Source: Bacillota bacterium
GTDB taxonomy: Bacteria; Bacillota; Clostridia; Monoglobales; Firm-18
NCBI GenBank assembly: GCA_023228885.1
Contig: JALOAJ010000017.1
Location: 1-51,344, forward strand
Direction: 5' to 3'
DNA length: 51,344 nt
The notes beneath the pieces were generated by a model. That model worked only from the letters and a program-made list of their open reading frames with translations. It was not told the origin of the DNA and searched no databases. Both the position numbers and the translations under genes were made by a program. Below are positions 35,291 to 42,694 of the stretch, piece by piece. Every line of letters starts with the position of its first letter. Position 1 is the stretch's first letter.

Positions 35291-36616
35291 TTATTCAGGT
35301 ATTGAAAAGTCGTCATTGGTATCGATGACCCATTTTTTCAATCTTTCGTTCAGTTGTTTCCTTTTACCTTCATAGGCGCTATTAAACGCCATATTTATCT
35401 GTTCATACGGGTCTTCATTTAAATTATATAGCATCCAAGGCATTCCCGGAAGGCACACATATTTCCAGTCATCTTTTGTAACCAACCCACGCCAAGGTTT
35501 ATTAACGCTATGTGCGTGTCCTGTTGGCAGAACGCTTTGTATATACGCGGAGTCGGGTTCATTCTCATGCTTATTGCCTGCCATGCGGCAATAGGAATAA
35601 TCGGTACCTTCCATCCATTCCGGTTTTTTAATACCGCAAAGCCCTAATGTCGTTGGCGCTATGTCTACATGGTTTATTGGAATGTCTGTTTCCCCTGTGC
35701 GCCATCCGTTATAATGAGTTTCGGCGCCGCTGATGATAAAAGGAATTCTCAACGCCTCTTCATAAGGGGTCATTTTATGAAACTGCCCGTGTGAGCCATG
35801 CATATCGCCGTGGTCACTAAAAAATAGAATATGTGTATTCTCCAGTACCCCTGCTTTTTTGAGTGTGTCCCTGACGCGCCCCACATTCCAATCCAAATTT
35901 TCAACCATTGCATATACATTTGCAAGCTGTTTTCGAACCTTTTCCCTGAACTTTGGTATGTTTGGAACATTAGGTCTTAACCTAATGCGGTCAGGATTAT
36001 ACTTACCGGAAAATTCAGGCGGGGCAACATATGGGTTATGGGGGGGCTGAACTGATAAAACAGCGAAGAATGGATTATTTTCGGCAGCAGTGCTTTCCTT
36101 TATATAATTAATCAACAGCTCAGTAAGCCTATCTGTTTCATAACCGTCAAGTTGGTAATGGAAAGCAGCATCGCCTTCGCCTCCATGAACCCAGCAATCG
36201 TATTGACTGTTATTGTTTTCGTATCCTACCCAATGCTCAAAACCGCCGCGCCGCTCCGGCGGTACAATATGAAATGCGGCGCGCCCGTTGTTTTCTTTAA
36301 AACCGTCCAAATGCCACTTGCCGAAATAGGCTGTTTTATAACCGTTTTCGCGAAAAACATTCGCTATGGTGCATTGCCCTTCCGGTAGCCTGTATTCATG
36401 ACCCGGAACACATTTGTGCGTGTATAATCCTGTCAAAAGGGAACCCCTGAAAGGACAACATAAAGGGGTGCCGCATACTGCATTTTTAAAGTTGATTCCC
36501 GTCAACGCAAGGTTATCAATATTGGGTGTAACTGCGTTAAAATCACTATTACATCTAAGCATTTGCCCCCTGTGCTGGTCCCCAAAAATCCAAATGACAT
36601 TTTTTTTGTTACCCAA
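35291..36616 (-). CDS. Type I sulfatase, second copy (first gene of the long operon)
   Basis: I place the start at TTG 36616 because GGGAGG stands 7 nt before it and the sulfatase fold begins right after (NVIWIFGDQH); the upstream ATG codons lack a site. The protein is 441 residues. D13-Q14 is the first metal motif, C53-C54-P55-F56-R57 is a CxPxR sequence in which C53 would become formylglycine, and GKWH and FSDHGDM are the other active-site elements. There is no signal peptide, so it should be cytoplasmic. It is only distantly similar to the sulfatase at 2420, so another sulfate ester is likely. It needs a maturase encoded elsewhere. Confidence 0.85.
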   Translation of the reverse strand: MGNKKNVIWIFGDQHRGQMLRCNSDFNAVTPNIDNLALTGINFKNAVCGTPLCCPFRGSLLTGLYTHKCVPGHEYRLPEGQCTIANVFRENGYKTAYFGKWHLDGFKENNGRAAFHIVPPERRGGFEHWVGYENNNSQYDCWVHGGEGDAAFHYQLDGYETDRLTELLINYIKESTAAENNPFFAVLSVQPPHNPYVAPPEFSGKYNPDRIRLRPNVPNIPKFREKVRKQLANVYAMVENLDWNVGRVRDTLKKAGVLENTHILFFSDHGDMHGSHGQFHKMTPYEEALRIPFIISGAETHYNGWRTGETDIPINHVDIAPTTLGLCGIKKPEWMEGTDYSYCRMAGNKHENEPDSAYIQSVLPTGHAHSVNKPWRGLVTKDDWKYVCLPGMPWMLYNLNEDPYEQINMAFNSAYEGKRKQLNERLKKWVIDTNDDFSIPE

Positions 36617-36658
36617 TTTTAAGCCTCCCACATTTTTCATATAGAGATGATATTTAAA

Positions 36659-36687
36659 ATGATACAATATTTAAGCGCAAAGCTCAA
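36659..36687 (-). promoter_or_regulatory. Promoter of the long minus-strand glycan operon
   Basis: On the minus strand TTGAGC (36682-36687) and TATCAT (36659-36664) are 17 nt apart, about 43 nt upstream of the sulfatase TTG. It would drive all genes down to 16351, as no other promoter or terminator is evident between them. Confidence 0.6.
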
Positions 36688-36732
36688 CGAACATTTTTTT
36701 GGAGCAAACATTTTTAGGGCGATTTTTGGTTG

Positions 36733-36764
36733 AAATCCTTGTAAAACACTGTTTGCAAGGATTT
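36733..36764. promoter_or_regulatory. Dyad in the divergent regulatory region
   Basis: AAATCCTTG (36733-36741) and CAAGGATTT (36756-36764) are perfect inverted repeats, with an inner AAAC/GTTT pairing. It lies midway between the divergent promoters at 36659-36687 and 36802-36830, a natural place for the adjacent AraC regulator to bind. It might instead be a hairpin in neither transcript. Confidence 0.55.
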
Positions 36765-36801
36765 AATAAAATCAAGCAGAACGGTGTATTGTTTCTTTTT
36801 C

Positions 36802-36830
36802 TTGATTAATTGATATCGCTATGCTACTAT
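36802..36830 (+). promoter_or_regulatory. Promoter of the membrane AraC regulator
   Basis: TTGATT (36802-36807) and TACTAT (36825-36830) are spaced 17 nt and end 47 nt before the chosen ATG at 36878. Confidence 0.58.
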
Positions 36831-36877
36831 TAATATGGTTTGCAGACTATTTTGCAGTTTTAGGGGAGCATAGGATA

Positions 36878-39055
36878 ATGAAGTCAGTTCAAACAAAATT
36901 TTTCTTATCGTATTTAATTATCTTTGTTATTACTCTTGCCATAACAACAGGCGGGAGCTATTATTTTATTGCCAGCTCAACTATGTTCTCAGTCAATTCG
37001 GGCAAAAAACATAATTTGGAATACTGCTATGAGTCAACCGATCAACATATTCAAAATTTAATCAATCTGTCTATGCAGATGTCTGATACAGCTTGGATTA
37101 AGAAGTTGTCTCGCTACTCATCGGATAAGGAGCTAAGCTATTTTGATATGCTAACTTACACATCCGAACTTGCTAACATTAAGGCGATAAACCGTGCTAT
37201 CAATGATATATTTATATACTTCCATAAACTTGACATGGTTATTTCCACCGAGTGCCATGTGTCTTTTCAAAATTTTTCAGAACATTCATTTAACATAAAC
37301 ACTATGGCTCCTTCGGTCCAGCGTCATTTTTTTACTGATATGTCAAACAACAATACCTTCACTGCGGTAGATGTAAAATCATACGGTATGTTAAAAAACG
37401 GTTTTCTTTATCTTCAGTTTTTGCCCATCCAAGAAGTTTATAATCCTAAAATCACAATAGCTTTTTTTATGAATAAAGAAGAACTGCAAAAAGAGCTGAA
37501 CAATTTAGCGGTCATAAATGGCGGAACAGCGTTTATCATAGATGGTGAAGGTCATATTCTATTAAAGGACGGTATGAATAACGCTCCGGATATCACCATG
37601 TCGGGGCTATATGATTTGAGAGAAAATAGTCTTGAAAAGATTATAATTAATCATAAAAAATATGCCGTATATAAAAAGGTGTCGCGTTTTACCGGCTGGA
37701 CCTACATAAACCTAATTCCAGAAAATATTAATAACAGGGAGCTTAACAATATACGAATTAATATTATTTTGATAGTAATGCTTCTCCTTGTTTTTGGTGT
37801 TTTATTCTCGCGAAGGCTTGCTTCATCAAGCTATACGCCGTTTGCAAAATTATTAAACCTGTTGGGCGCAAACAATGTTAAAGTCAATGAATTTTTTTGG
37901 CTGGAAGGAGCTATTTCCGAAATCATCGAAAAGGAGAGCCGAATTGAAAAGGAGTTAAAATCCCAAAGAACGATTATTCAGCAATCATATATAACCAAAT
38001 TACTCACCGGTGATTTCCCTTATACCGAAACAAACGGTCAGTTTTTTAAAACCATCGGAATTAACTTAACCGGAACGGGTGTTGCTTGTATTGCTGTGGA
38101 TTATGGAGCGCACTTGCAATTTAAAAAGATATTGTACCCCTGCTGTACCGAAATATTTGATGTTTTAATACAAAATCGATATATCCTTTTATGTGTGCTT
38201 AGGGATAGAAGCGTTTTTCCTGATTGTTTAAGATTACTATCAGAGAATTTGGATGGAAATATCGTTGCGGGAGTTAGTAATATCCATGACACGCCTGCGG
38301 GAGCATCACGCGCCTTTTCCGAGGCGCAAACAGCGGTAGATTATAAATTATTGTTTGGGAAGGGGCAAGTTATCAAATATGAAGAGGTGTCTGATCGGAA
38401 ACCGCATTACACTTATTCACATGAGCAATCAAAGAAACTGTTTAATTATTTGATTTCCGGCGATGAAAAAAAAGTGATAAACGAGATTGATGAGATTTTG
38501 CGATTAAATTTATTTGAAACCAATATCTCGATTTTTGCGGCTAAAAATTTGCTTATGAATATTCTTTTGGACATCGCTAAAGTGGATGCGGAATTTGATA
38601 TCAATTTTGTTTCAGGTAACTTCTTTGAAATTTTACAGCAAAACGACATTCATGAAATTGCACATCAAATTATCCTGATTGTTAAAAATATATGTTTGCA
38701 TATCAAAAAAATAAAAAACGATGGTAAATATCGAAAAGGGAGCAAGTTGGTAAAGTACATTGATGAAAACTATACCGATTACAATATCTCTTTACAAAGA
38801 ATTGCTGAACAATTTTCTATGTCGGTGTGGAAGGTGAGTAAACAAATTAAGGATGAAATGGGCGTTTCTTATCTGGAGTATATAAACAGAAAACGCATCA
38901 GGCTCTCAATGACCCTGCTTGAAACCAGCGATTACGACATCGCCCAAATAGCAACCCTTGCGGGATATACAAATGATGTGACCTTTAGACGTGTATTTAA
39001 AAAATATAATAAAATATTGCCGACCGAATATCGAAATATCAAAAGGAGAGATTGA
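36878..39055 (+). CDS. Membrane-bound AraC-family regulator (YesN type) of the long operon
   Basis: The start at 36878 (MKSVQTKFFLSYLII) has GGGGAG 9 nt upstream; the 19 codons before it are not needed. The 725-residue protein has a helix at about 8-30, an extracellular sensor of some 250 residues, a second helix (INIILIVMLLLVFGVLF), a cytoplasmic middle part and a C-terminal AraC DNA-binding domain (SLQRIAEQFSMSVWKVSKQI, then IAQIATLAGYTNDVTFRRVF). Such regulators sense oligosaccharides or loaded binding proteins outside the cell. Divergence from the sulfatase-transporter operon makes it the probable activator. It is followed after 4 nt by a URO-D gene in the same transcript. Confidence 0.88.
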   Translation: MKSVQTKFFLSYLIIFVITLAITTGGSYYFIASSTMFSVNSGKKHNLEYCYESTDQHIQNLINLSMQMSDTAWIKKLSRYSSDKELSYFDMLTYTSELANIKAINRAINDIFIYFHKLDMVISTECHVSFQNFSEHSFNINTMAPSVQRHFFTDMSNNNTFTAVDVKSYGMLKNGFLYLQFLPIQEVYNPKITIAFFMNKEELQKELNNLAVINGGTAFIIDGEGHILLKDGMNNAPDITMSGLYDLRENSLEKIIINHKKYAVYKKVSRFTGWTYINLIPENINNRELNNIRINIILIVMLLLVFGVLFSRRLASSSYTPFAKLLNLLGANNVKVNEFFWLEGAISEIIEKESRIEKELKSQRTIIQQSYITKLLTGDFPYTETNGQFFKTIGINLTGTGVACIAVDYGAHLQFKKILYPCCTEIFDVLIQNRYILLCVLRDRSVFPDCLRLLSENLDGNIVAGVSNIHDTPAGASRAFSEAQTAVDYKLLFGKGQVIKYEEVSDRKPHYTYSHEQSKKLFNYLISGDEKKVINEIDEILRLNLFETNISIFAAKNLLMNILLDIAKVDAEFDINFVSGNFFEILQQNDIHEIAHQIILIVKNICLHIKKIKNDGKYRKGSKLVKYIDENYTDYNISLQRIAEQFSMSVWKVSKQIKDEMGVSYLEYINRKRIRLSMTLLETSDYDIAQIATLAGYTNDVTFRRVFKKYNKILPTEYRNIKRRD

Positions 39056-39059
39056 GAAT

Positions 39060-40151
39060 ATGGTTTGTGAACAAATGACTTCAAAAGAACGGTGGCTTGC
39101 TGCATTAAAACTTAAAGATGTGGATCGATTGCCGTTTTGGCCTAAGCCAAGCCAGTTGCATCTTACTAAAAACAAAAGCTTTAAGGATGTTTTTGACTTT
39201 TTTGAGTATGTAGGCAGCGATGGTTACATAACACTAAACCCTTGCTTTAAAGAGAAAAGGCATAAAACATTATTTAATAGCGAAAGAAAAGGCAATTTTA
39301 GAAGGGATGTTTATGCAACGCCATTGGGCAAAACCGAGGCAACATATGGATATGATGCTTTTTCCATGTCATGGCATCCCATAAAGATGCCTGTATCAAC
39401 TGTTGAAGATATTAAGCTGATGATCGATTGGTATAATGATTGTGAAATTATTTTAAATGAAGATGCATTGCAAAGCGGCATGGATGTATTTCGTGAAGTT
39501 GGGGCTAAAGGAATAACAATCATGAATATAGGCGAATCCCCCCTTATGTATTTTGTGGAATGGTTGGCGGGAATTGAAAATGCTCATTTTTTGCTTGCTG
39601 ATTTTCCAGACGAGATTGATGAATTGTTTGAGGCAATGCACAAGGTACTTTTAAAAAAAACCGAGCTGGCTGCCGAATACTCGTCAGCGGATATGTTTTG
39701 TTTCATAGAAAATACATCTACGACCTTAATCTCACCTTCACAGTATGAAACCTTTTGCTACAAGCATATTAATGCGTATTGCGATATTTTTAAAACTGCA
39801 GATTGTATTGTTATGTTGCATATGTGCGGCCATTTGAAGGCGCTATTGCCTATTTTGTCCAATGTAAAAGCAGATGCTTTCGAAGCTTTTACTTCCCCTC
39901 CGCTTGGAAATACCACCTTGCTGGACGGAAGAATTGCGTGTAGTGACAAATGTTTAATAGGCGGAACTAATGCAGTACTTTGGCTTGAGGACGCAAAAAC
40001 AATTATTAAACAAATTGAAAAACACCTAAATGAATTGCCGCATCATAGGGGTATAGTGATAAGCCCGGCGGGTATTATGCCGCCTGCAGCGGAAATTCAC
40101 ACTATCAAAGATGTTTGCAATTGGATAAAAAATTACCGCATCTGCTTATGA
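39060..40151 (+). CDS. URO-D superfamily protein, copy 4 (with a His-x-Cys site)
   Basis: The start at 39060 (MVCEQMTSKERWLAALK) follows AAGGAGAG; the longer frame to 38991 lies inside the regulator gene. The 363-residue protein opens with the TSKERWLAAL motif common to methylcobamide:CoM methyltransferase-like members. It keeps LHMCGH, the His-x-Cys pair that holds zinc in MtaA/MtbA. The third zinc cysteine is not seen: the corresponding loop reads SPAGIMPP. Among the four URO-D copies this is the one closest to a methyltransferase site. Cotranscription with the glycan regulator links it to the same pathway. Enzymatic role remains unproven. Confidence 0.75.
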   Translation: MVCEQMTSKERWLAALKLKDVDRLPFWPKPSQLHLTKNKSFKDVFDFFEYVGSDGYITLNPCFKEKRHKTLFNSERKGNFRRDVYATPLGKTEATYGYDAFSMSWHPIKMPVSTVEDIKLMIDWYNDCEIILNEDALQSGMDVFREVGAKGITIMNIGESPLMYFVEWLAGIENAHFLLADFPDEIDELFEAMHKVLLKKTELAAEYSSADMFCFIENTSTTLISPSQYETFCYKHINAYCDIFKTADCIVMLHMCGHLKALLPILSNVKADAFEAFTSPPLGNTTLLDGRIACSDKCLIGGTNAVLWLEDAKTIIKQIEKHLNELPHHRGIVISPAGIMPPAAEIHTIKDVCNWIKNYRICL

Positions 40152-40264
40152 TAAATCAAGAGTGTGCGGCAAATGGGGCTCAGTTAAGCCCACAACACAT
40201 CAGCAGCAGCCAATAAATGTTGGGGTATGGATAGAACGCTACAAAAATATTTTTTTAAAAAAGG

Positions 40265-40346
40265 TAGAGCATATTGAAAAATCCTGTAAAATGGAATTGA
40301 CTAAAACCCAATTTCAAAATCAATATGCTCTATAACCATTTTACAG
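40265..40346. repeat. Interleaved inverted repeats at the transposase fragment
   Basis: TAGAGCATATTGA (40265-40277) is the exact reverse complement of 40320-40332, and CTGTAAAATGG (40284-40294) of 40336-40346. The order A-B-A'-B' is that of a pseudoknot and not of nested hairpins. They surround the start of a transposase-like frame, so they may be insertion-sequence end structures. Confidence 0.7.
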
Positions 40347-40452
40347 AAAGCCTCATAACTGCCCTTGTTGCGGTGTCATAACAAGCACTATTCATGATTA
40401 CCGCAAACAGGTTATTAAAGATATCCCTACTTTCGGCAAGCAAGTTATTTAA
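40291..40452 (+). pseudogene. N-terminal fragment of an ISL3-family-like transposase
   Basis: In one frame: MELTKTQFQNQYAL, an internal TAA (40333-40335), then YRKPHNCPCCG followed by STIHDYRKQVIKDIPTFGK and a TAA at 40450-40452. The paired cysteines and the HDYR-x-Q-x-IKDIP-x-GK string are the N-terminal zinc-binding region of ISL3-type transposases. The rest of the roughly 400-residue enzyme is absent. It is a scar between the URO-D gene and the second transporter operon. Confidence 0.65.
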
Positions 40453-40507
40453 ATGAGTTATTATTATTTCTATTTCATCACACATCTTCCTAATGCTTTT
40501 AAGGTCT

Positions 40508-40678
40508 CTACCTACATATATCAATCATCTTCCCTGGATTTATCATAGAATCAACATTTAGCGGAGCATGTATAACACCAACATCTTTATTAAGTTCATC
40601 TTATAATTTATGTTTAACCTCTGATAATAAAAAAGCGAGATTGCCGGAGTTAAAAATTTCGCCAAGCTTCTTTAGTGC
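40508..40678 (-). pseudogene. Decayed coding remnant, possibly C-terminal part of a FAD-linked oxidase
   Basis: Read on the minus strand from 40678 the sequence gives ALKKLGEIFNSGNLAFLL, one internal stop, then HAPLNVDSMINPGKMIDI and a stop. The INPGKM end recalls FAD-linked oxidases of the glycolate oxidase type, but this is a short match. No intact gene is present. 40453-40507 and 40679-40740 show nothing I recognise. Confidence 0.3.
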
Positions 40679-40742
40679 CCTTTAAAACTAAGGTTTTTTA
40701 TAAAAATCGAAAAAAAAGTAAATCAATCAATAAAGTAGGGAA

Positions 40743-40772
40743 TTGACTCCTATCATAATAGTGCTATATAAT
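40743..40772 (+). promoter_or_regulatory. Promoter of the second transporter operon
   Basis: TTGACT (40743-40748) and a perfect TATAAT (40767-40772) are spaced 18 nt and end 35 nt before the chosen ATG at 40808. It would drive the operon through at least 50943. Confidence 0.75.
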
Positions 40773-40807
40773 TATGGCATTAAGATCATTCAAGGAGAAT
40801 GCATTAC

Positions 40808-41761
40808 ATGAAACGAATTATGGCGGCGCCGCCGCAAAACACTCACACAAGTTTAGGATATAGAATCAAAAGAGAGTTGCATAAAAACAGATATGTGTAT
40901 CTAATGATAATACCTGTTGCGCTTTATTATATTATTTTTTGCTATGGACCGATGTTTGGTGTCGTTATAGCATTTAAGGAGTTTGATATAGGCAGAGGTA
41001 TCTTTGAAAGTCCGTGGGTGGGTCTAAAGCATTTTAAATCATTTCTTGCTGATATGTATTTTGGCCGCTTGATTAGGAATACCGTTTTAATCAGCTTTTA
41101 TGATTTGTTGTTCGGCTTTCCCGCTCCTATTATTCTTGCCCTATTGCTAAACGAAATTAAAAGCCTATGGTTTAAGCGTTCAATACAAACAATTGCGTAT
41201 TTACCCCATTTTATTTCGGTAGTGGTGATTTGCGGAATGATTGCTGATTTTTTCAGCGCAGATGGATTGGTTACAAAATTTTTGGTTGTTCTTGGCGGCG
41301 AAAAAGTAAATTATTTAGGTGATGCAAAATATTTTAGAAGCGTTTTTGTAGGCACAAACATTTGGCAGGGGATTGGTTGGAACAGCATCATATATATGGC
41401 GGCGCTTTCGGGGGTGGACGCGCAGCTTTATGAGGCGGCGGTAATTGACGGAGCCGGTCGTTGGAGGCAGGTAATACATATTACGATACCTGAAATCGTG
41501 CCAACGATTATAATTCTTCTGATTTTGCGCATGGGTCAAATAATGAGTGTAGGCTTTGAAAAGATTATTTTGCTTTATAACCCGGGGACTTATGAAACTG
41601 CCGATGTGATTTCATCATATGTCTATCGGCGGGGGCTTTCTGAGTCGTTTCAATATAGTTATTCCGCAGCGGTAGGGATTTTTCAGTCGGTAGTTAATCT
41701 GTTTTTATTAATTACGGCAAACAAAGTTTCTAACAGGCTTACTGAAACCAGCTTGTTTTAA
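40808..41761 (+). CDS. Carbohydrate ABC transporter permease, LplB type (second system)
   Basis: The start at 40808 has AAGGAG about 10 nt upstream; an ATG three codons earlier sits too close to that site. The 317-residue permease has six helices, the EAA loop YEAAVIDGAGRWRQVIHITI, and the LplB strings FKEFDIG, LPHFISVV and FEKIILLYNP. It is clearly paralogous to the permease at 32663 but well diverged, so the duplication is not recent. It opens the operon with its partner permease and binding protein. Confidence 0.9.
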   Translation: MKRIMAAPPQNTHTSLGYRIKRELHKNRYVYLMIIPVALYYIIFCYGPMFGVVIAFKEFDIGRGIFESPWVGLKHFKSFLADMYFGRLIRNTVLISFYDLLFGFPAPIILALLLNEIKSLWFKRSIQTIAYLPHFISVVVICGMIADFFSADGLVTKFLVVLGGEKVNYLGDAKYFRSVFVGTNIWQGIGWNSIIYMAALSGVDAQLYEAAVIDGAGRWRQVIHITIPEIVPTIIILLILRMGQIMSVGFEKIILLYNPGTYETADVISSYVYRRGLSESFQYSYSAAVGIFQSVVNLFLLITANKVSNRLTETSLF

Positions 41762-41782
41762 AGGCAAAAGGGAGATTGATTT

Positions 41783-42667
41783 ATGATTATTAAGCGAATG
41801 ACCGGTGAAAAGGTATTTGATTTTTTTAATATAACATTGATGGTTCTTATTGCATTAATAATGCTTTATCCATTTTATTATGTTATAATGAGTTCTTTAT
41901 CTAACAGCAATTTTTTGATTGGAGATAAAGGGCTGATGTTGACACCGAAAGGGTTTACCCTGGCGTCGTATAAGATGGTGCTGAACAATCCCAATATTTT
42001 GTCGGGGTACAGTACCACCATAATTGTTGTGGTGATAGGAACTACCTTAAATGTGATGATGACGGCGTTGGGGGCCTTTGTGCTTACGCGAAAGGACCTT
42101 GCCGTTAGGCGTTTGCTGACTTATATGATTATCTTTACCATGTATTTTAGCGGGGGATTAATTCCTACATATCTTGTGGTTTATAAATACTTAAGGCTTG
42201 GAAATACATTATGGGCATTGATGTTGCCGGGGTTAATCAGCACCTATAACTTGATTATCATGCGCACAAATTTTATGCAGATTCCCATAAGTTTGGAAGA
42301 ATCGGCAAAAATCAACGGCGCAAACGAGTTTGTTATTCTGTTTAAAATTTTCATCCCATTGTCGTTGCCTATAATGGCTGTCATGGTGATTTTTTATGGA
42401 GTCGGACATTGGAACTCATGGTTTAGCGCGATTATATATATTCGAGATAGAAGCAAGTATCCCCTTCAATTGATTTTAAGAGAAATTCTTCTGCTAAACG
42501 ATGTTCAAGGTATGATGTCGGAAGGAGCGGGAACAGATGCTTACAACATTGGGGAGGGGATTAAATACGCCACCATTATTGTTGCAACATTGCCTATTTT
42601 GTGTGTATACCCGTTTGTGCAAAAGTATTTTGTTAAAGGTATGATGATAGGCGCTGTAAAGGGATAA
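41783..42667 (+). CDS. Carbohydrate ABC transporter permease, YtcP/LplC type (second system)
   Basis: A 294-residue permease with six predicted helices (ITLMVLIALIMLYPFYYVIM first) and the EAA loop EESAKINGANEFVILFKIFI. AAGGGAGA precedes the ATG and the gap to the LplB gene is 21 nt. The pattern YFSGGLIPTY and QKYFVKGMMIGAVKG at the end are typical of this subfamily. It completes the channel; the ATPase must come from elsewhere. Confidence 0.9.
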   Translation: MIIKRMTGEKVFDFFNITLMVLIALIMLYPFYYVIMSSLSNSNFLIGDKGLMLTPKGFTLASYKMVLNNPNILSGYSTTIIVVVIGTTLNVMMTALGAFVLTRKDLAVRRLLTYMIIFTMYFSGGLIPTYLVVYKYLRLGNTLWALMLPGLISTYNLIIMRTNFMQIPISLEESAKINGANEFVILFKIFIPLSLPIMAVMVIFYGVGHWNSWFSAIIYIRDRSKYPLQLILREILLLNDVQGMMSEGAGTDAYNIGEGIKYATIIVATLPILCVYPFVQKYFVKGMMIGAVKG

Positions 42668-42694
42668 AAAATATATATTTAGGAGAGGTTATTT

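Noticed and set aside
40330..40524. 64-codon minus-strand frame
   Set aside because: It runs antisense to the transposase fragment and partly through the decayed region, with no ribosome site and no recognisable domain.
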